A DNA stretch of 8,392 nt from Acetobacteraceae bacterium (lineage in GTDB: Bacteria; Pseudomonadota; Alphaproteobacteria; Acetobacterales; Acetobacteraceae). Every line of letters starts with the position of its first letter. The first letter of the stretch is position 1. Both the position numbers and the translations under genes were made by a program. Positions 5,484 to 8,392 of this stretch are shown here, piece by piece. The notes below the pieces were generated by a model that saw only the letters and a list, made by a program, of their open reading frames with translations, was not told where the DNA came from and ran no database searches. The stretch spans positions 1-8,392 of the forward strand of contig CANHTE010000039.1 in NCBI GenBank assembly GCA_947462945.1, given 5' to 3'.

Positions 5484-5951
5484 CTATGCGCCTTCAGGCA
5501 CGCGCGTCGCCTGGCTGGCGGCCAGCTGCCATTCGCCATTCACGCGCGCCATCATCTGCACCCAACGCACCTGGGTGACGCGGTTCTCGGTCATGCTGCG
5601 AATGGGGCTGCGTGCCATGATGATCGCCGCATCCGGGTTGAGCACGCGGATCGAAAGTTCCTCCACCGCGGCCAACTCGATCACCGGATCGCCCGAGAGG
5701 ATGGAGATCAGCCGCGCGTCGCGGCCATCCACCTTGCCCGTGGTGTGGGTATGCGTGAAGGAAGGCGCAAGCATATCACGCAGCCTGGCCACATCCCGCT
5801 CACGCGCGGCAGCCTGGAGACCGACGCGGAAGGCCATGATCTGCTGCTCGATATGGCCGGATCGCTCGGCCGTCAGGTCGTGATGCGGGTGCGCCATGGC
5901 GCCGGACGCGGGCAGGGCGAGAGCGAGGGCAAGCAGCGTGCGGCGATGCAT
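5484..5951 (-). CDS. Secreted NTF2-like / SnoaL-fold (DUF4440-type) protein
   Basis: A 155-residue protein with a clear Sec signal peptide: MHRR, hydrophobic LLALALALPAS, then cleavage probably after GAMA (residue 20). The mature part fits the small NTF2-like cone fold used by DUF4440/SnoaL proteins: an N-terminal helical stretch (EQQIMAFRVGLQAAARERDVARLRDML), FTHTHTTGKVDGRD (65-78), and strands IRVLNPDAAIIMAR and VRWVQMMARVNGEWQLAASQATRV. Family members are enzymes, binding proteins or of unknown role, so no function is assigned; it should be periplasmic. If cleaved as predicted the mature protein starts HPHHDL, unusually rich in His. ATG 5951 has GGAG about 9 nt upstream. It sits 68 bp after the acetyltransferase stop on the same strand and has its own promoter candidate in that gap, so it may be independent of the polysaccharide genes. 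Confidence 0.75.
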   Translation of the reverse strand: MHRRTLLALALALPASGAMAHPHHDLTAERSGHIEQQIMAFRVGLQAAARERDVARLRDMLAPSFTHTHTTGKVDGRDARLISILSGDPVIELAAVEELSIRVLNPDAAIIMARSPIRSMTENRVTQVRWVQMMARVNGEWQLAASQATRVPEGA

Positions 5952-5977
5952 GGGAAACTCCGTGTGGCAGGTGGGAA

Positions 5978-6006
5978 ATCCTGCCGCGCGGCCTGCCTGT
6001 GGTCAA
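5978..6006 (-). promoter_or_regulatory. Candidate promoter of the NTF2-like gene
   Basis: On the minus strand TTGACC (reverse complement of 6001-6006) is followed, after exactly 17 nt, by CAGGAT (reverse complement of 5978-5983). Transcription would start near 5971, leaving a leader of about 20 nt with the GGAG ribosome site. The same gap also has a GGCAGG/CCTGCC inverted repeat (5965-5970 with 5993-5998) that surrounds the -10. Confidence 0.4.
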
Positions 6007-6019
6007 TCGTGACTGCCGG

Positions 6020-7129
6020 CTATTGCGCCAGGAAGGCGCGCTCCTCCTCGCCCACCGGCTGCACCATGCCGCGCTCCAGCACCTCCCAGATGATCACGCG
6101 GGGCGGCGCCTCACGGAAGGTGGCGCCGGAGAAATAGCTGCGTGCCGCGCCGGCAAAGCCCCCACCCGCCTGGGCAAGGTTGGTCACCGCAGCGCCCAGC
6201 GCCTCCTGCAGGAAGCCGTGGAAATTGGCGTTGAGTGAATAGGAGGAGCCAATCAGCGCCACCTGGGGCGAGGCCTCGTCATCCAGCAGGCCGCCTGCCG
6301 CCGGGGCAGGTGCAGCGGTGGTGGCGAGGCGCTGGCGATCCATCGCGGGGCGCCAGCCATCGGGCATGATGGCAACGCCCATGACGCGCAGCAGATCACC
6401 CGGGCCATGGCTCTCCTCGGCCGCGAAGCTCGTGACGAAGCCGCCCGGACGATCCAGGTTCAGCCCAGCCGCAGCCTCGGCGATCTGCCGGGCAGCGAGG
6501 GCCGCACCTTCCTGGTTCCAATGCGTGTCGGTGCGCCAATAGGCGCCGCGCTGGGCGGCGAGGTGGCGCAGCGGCTCCAGCAGCGGGATGGGCGTGATGC
6601 CGCGCGCCTGGAAGGAGGCGACGAGTTCCGCATGGCGCCCCGCCGCCTGGGCGGAAAGCGGCGCCCCGCAAAGCTGTTCGGCCTGCACCCGCGCCTTGTC
6701 GGGCACGATGGCCACCAGAAGGGTGATATTCTGCGCGGCCAGGCGTTCCTTGATGCGGGCCAGGCCGGCCACGCGCTCGGCCATGGCGGCGGCGGCATCG
6801 GGCCAGGGGCGCAGCTCCTCCGTCAAGAAAAGCCAGTCCGCGTAGCCCAGCCGCACCTGGGGCCCGCCCGAGGCGAAGACCCGCCAGCGGAAGTAACCAC
6901 CCGCCGCGCGCGCATAGGCGTCCACCGGCAGGTTATGCGCCATGACATGGTTCACCGCCGCGGCGAAGCGCCCCGCCAGAAAGGCCTCCAGCGTCAGGGT
7001 CGGTTGCAGGCGCTGCTGCGCGGGGGCCGAGCGGATGGCCGCCACACCCTGCCAGGCACCCCAGCCCAGTATGGCGATGATCGCCGCCGCCTGGAGGGTC
7101 GCCATCCGCTTGATCCAGTTCTCAATCAT
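6020..7129 (-). CDS. AlgJ/AlgX-like SGNH-type polysaccharide O-acetyltransferase
   Basis: A 369-residue protein of the alginate O-acetyltransferase AlgJ/AlgX group, which passes acetyl groups from a membrane MBOAT partner to a polysaccharide on the periplasmic side. One membrane anchor lies at about residues 10-28, with the catalytic domain outside the membrane. The expected triad is visible: Asp201 and His203 in TDTHWNQEG, and a nucleophilic serine in IGSSYS (probably Ser296). RLGYADWLFLTEE (93-105) is another family hallmark. Length is close to AlgJ; no separate carbohydrate-binding module like that of AlgX is evident. It starts 10 bp after the MBOAT gene ends, and its ribosome site GAGGAG overlaps that stop, so the two are translationally linked. 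No alginate polymerisation genes are in view, so the polymer is unknown; alginate itself is not implied. Confidence 0.82.
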   Translation of the reverse strand: MIENWIKRMATLQAAAIIAILGWGAWQGVAAIRSAPAQQRLQPTLTLEAFLAGRFAAAVNHVMAHNLPVDAYARAAGGYFRWRVFASGGPQVRLGYADWLFLTEELRPWPDAAAAMAERVAGLARIKERLAAQNITLLVAIVPDKARVQAEQLCGAPLSAQAAGRHAELVASFQARGITPIPLLEPLRHLAAQRGAYWRTDTHWNQEGAALAARQIAEAAAGLNLDRPGGFVTSFAAEESHGPGDLLRVMGVAIMPDGWRPAMDRQRLATTAAPAPAAGGLLDDEASPQVALIGSSYSLNANFHGFLQEALGAAVTNLAQAGGGFAGAARSYFSGATFREAPPRVIIWEVLERGMVQPVGEEERAFLAQ

Positions 7130-7139
7130 CGCGCGCTCC

Positions 7140-8392
7140 TCAAAACTGGAAGTAGAGGAAGGGAACGGCGGCGCGGCTGTAGAGCAGGATCATCCCCAGG
7201 ATGAACCCCGCCGTCGGCGCCCAGAACCAGCAGAGGCGCCAGAAGCCGTTCATCGCCTCCACCGGTTGCTGCCAGGGCAGGCGGCTGCCCGCGAGCGGCA
7301 GATAGACCAGCACCACGCCGATCAGCAGGCACCACCACTGGTCCGGCGTGACCTGCCAGGCCAGCGCGTCGGAAAGGCCGATGCTGGAGGGCAGGAACAT
7401 CGCGCCATACATGGCAAAGGCACTGGTCACGTCATGCGCGCGGAAGGCGACCCAGCCCAGCACGACCGCCAGCATGAGCAGCGCGTTGCCGAGGATATAG
7501 GGCATCGGCCCATTCCCCGCCGCACGCCAATAGCGGTGCAGCGCGAGCAGCCCGCCATGCCAGAACCCCCAGAGGATGAAGGTCCAGTTGGCGCCATGCC
7601 AGAAGCCGCCGATCACCATGGTCATCAGCAGGTTCACATAGGTGCGCACCGGGCCTTTCCGGTTGCCGCCGAGCGAGATGTAAAGATAGTCGCGCAGGAA
7701 GCGGCTCAGCGTTATGTGCCAGCGCTGCCAGAATTCCTGGATATTCCCCGAGAGATAGGGGTTGTTGAAGTTTTCCGGGAAGCGGAAGGCGCACATCTGC
7801 GCGAGGCCGATGGCCATCGCCGAATAGCCGGCGAAATCGAAAAAGAGCTGCAGCGTATAGCCGATGGCCCCCGCCCAGGCATCGGCCATGGAGGGGTTTG
7901 GCAGCGCATAGACCACATCCACCATGGGGGCGATGGTGTCGGCGATCAGCACCTTCATGCAGAAGCCGATCATGAAACGCCGGGCGCCCAGACCGAATTT
8001 TTCCCAGCTATGGACGCGATGCTTCAGATCCTGCTCGATCTCGGCATAGCGCACGATGGGGCCGGCAATGAGCTGGCTGAAAATCGCCTTATAGGCCGCG
8101 TAAGCCACGAAGTTGCGGCTGACCGGGACATCCTTGCGCCAGACGTCAATCAGATAGCTGACCGATTGCAGCACGTAGAAACTCAGGCCGATGGGCAGGA
8201 TGATCTCATGCCAGGGTGTGGGCGCCAGGCCCATCGCGGTGACGACCTGGTTGAAACTCTGCACACCAAAATTCGCGTATTTGAAATAGGCCAGCACACC
8301 CAGATTGCCGACCAGGCCGGTCATCATCCAGCGGAACCTGGAATCCGGCTCGTCTTCGGCGGCATCCACCCGCAGCGCGACGAAGAAGGTGA
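7140..8392 (-). CDS. MBOAT O-acyltransferase, AlgI/PatA family (5' end outside window)
   Basis: About 417 codons are visible; the reading frame stays open to the right edge (upstream codons TFFVALRV), so the N-terminus, probably several tens of residues with the first helices, is missing. It is a multi-spanning inner-membrane acyltransferase of the AlgI/DltB/PatA type, taking acetyl groups from a cytosolic donor across the membrane. Diagnostic stretches include LPIGLSFYVLQSVSYLIDVWR, FFDFAGYSAMAIGLAQM, RFPENFNNPYLS, EFWQRWHITLSRFLRDYLYI, SLGGNRKG and IGGFWHGANWTFILWGFWHG; the His in GFWHGANW (codon at 7596-7598) is the conserved catalytic one. The GTG at 8369 is not a convincing start, since conserved sequence should precede it. 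Next on the strand, 10 bp on, is its AlgJ/AlgX-like partner. Together they should O-acetylate an exported surface polysaccharide of unknown identity. Confidence 0.92.
   Translation of the reverse strand, partial: TFFVALRVDAAEDEPDSRFRWMMTGLVGNLGVLAYFKYANFGVQSFNQVVTAMGLAPTPWHEIILPIGLSFYVLQSVSYLIDVWRKDVPVSRNFVAYAAYKAIFSQLIAGPIVRYAEIEQDLKHRVHSWEKFGLGARRFMIGFCMKVLIADTIAPMVDVVYALPNPSMADAWAGAIGYTLQLFFDFAGYSAMAIGLAQMCAFRFPENFNNPYLSGNIQEFWQRWHITLSRFLRDYLYISLGGNRKGPVRTYVNLLMTMVIGGFWHGANWTFILWGFWHGGLLALHRYWRAAGNGPMPYILGNALLMLAVVLGWVAFRAHDVTSAFAMYGAMFLPSSIGLSDALAWQVTPDQWWCLLIGVVLVYLPLAGSRLPWQQPVEAMNGFWRLCWFWAPTAGFILGMILLYSRAAVPFLYFQF

Noticed and set aside
5472..6137. 221-codon plus-strand open frame opposite the NTF2-like gene
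   Set aside because: The minus-strand reading has a clean signal peptide, ribosome site and family fold; the plus-strand one has none.
6407..7204. 265-codon plus-strand open frame opposite the AlgJ-like gene
   Set aside because: It crosses the AlgJ/MBOAT junction and has no family motif; the minus-strand gene carries the catalytic DTHW and GSSYS motifs.
1..8392. Possible defence system, mobile element or genomic island
   Set aside because: No integrase, transposase, tRNA, direct repeats at borders, CRISPR repeats or nuclease/helicase genes are seen, and base composition looks even across the window.

Overview
This GC-rich window has dense, short-spaced genes and alphaproteobacterial-looking coding sequence. 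The protein style suggests an Acetobacteraceae/Roseomonas-like bacterium, but no marker gene fixes the taxon. I see no RNA genes, CRISPR array, insertion sequence or phage gene. It reads as ordinary chromosomal catabolic and envelope DNA.

Left block (1-1621, minus strand): a two-subunit UxaA-family lyase (94 aa SAF-domain subunit plus 391 aa catalytic subunit), followed by the first codons of a major facilitator transporter that runs off the left edge. The subunit sizes and end motifs resemble (2R)-sulfolactate sulfo-lyase SuyA/SuyB. A sugar-acid dehydratase role is the alternative. A 69-bp divergent intergenic region (1622-1690) separates this block from a plus-strand GntR/HutC-type regulator. 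That region is packed with inverted repeats, a strong Shine-Dalgarno and a plausible sigma70-type promoter.

Centre block (1691-5448, plus strand): the GntR/UTRA regulator and a class IV (branched-chain type) aminotransferase, probably co-transcribed. After a hairpin-containing gap comes a tight pair with a 4-bp stop/start overlap: a CnbZ-like putative deaminase and an NtaA/SnaA/DszA-type flavin monooxygenase. The pair looks like an oxidise-then-deaminate module for a nitrogen-containing compound, by loose analogy with RutA/RutC. The substrate cannot be read from the sequence.

Right block (5484-8392, minus strand): an MBOAT acyltransferase (AlgI/PatA type, cut off at the right edge), an AlgJ/AlgX-like SGNH acetyltransferase 10 bp downstream, then a small secreted NTF2-like protein with its own promoter candidate. 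The first two form a membrane/periplasm relay for O-acetylating a cell-surface polysaccharide.

The most interesting parts are the nested symmetric elements between the lyase and its probable regulator, the sulfolactate/cysteate hypothesis for the divergent locus, and the uncharacterised deaminase-monooxygenase pair.
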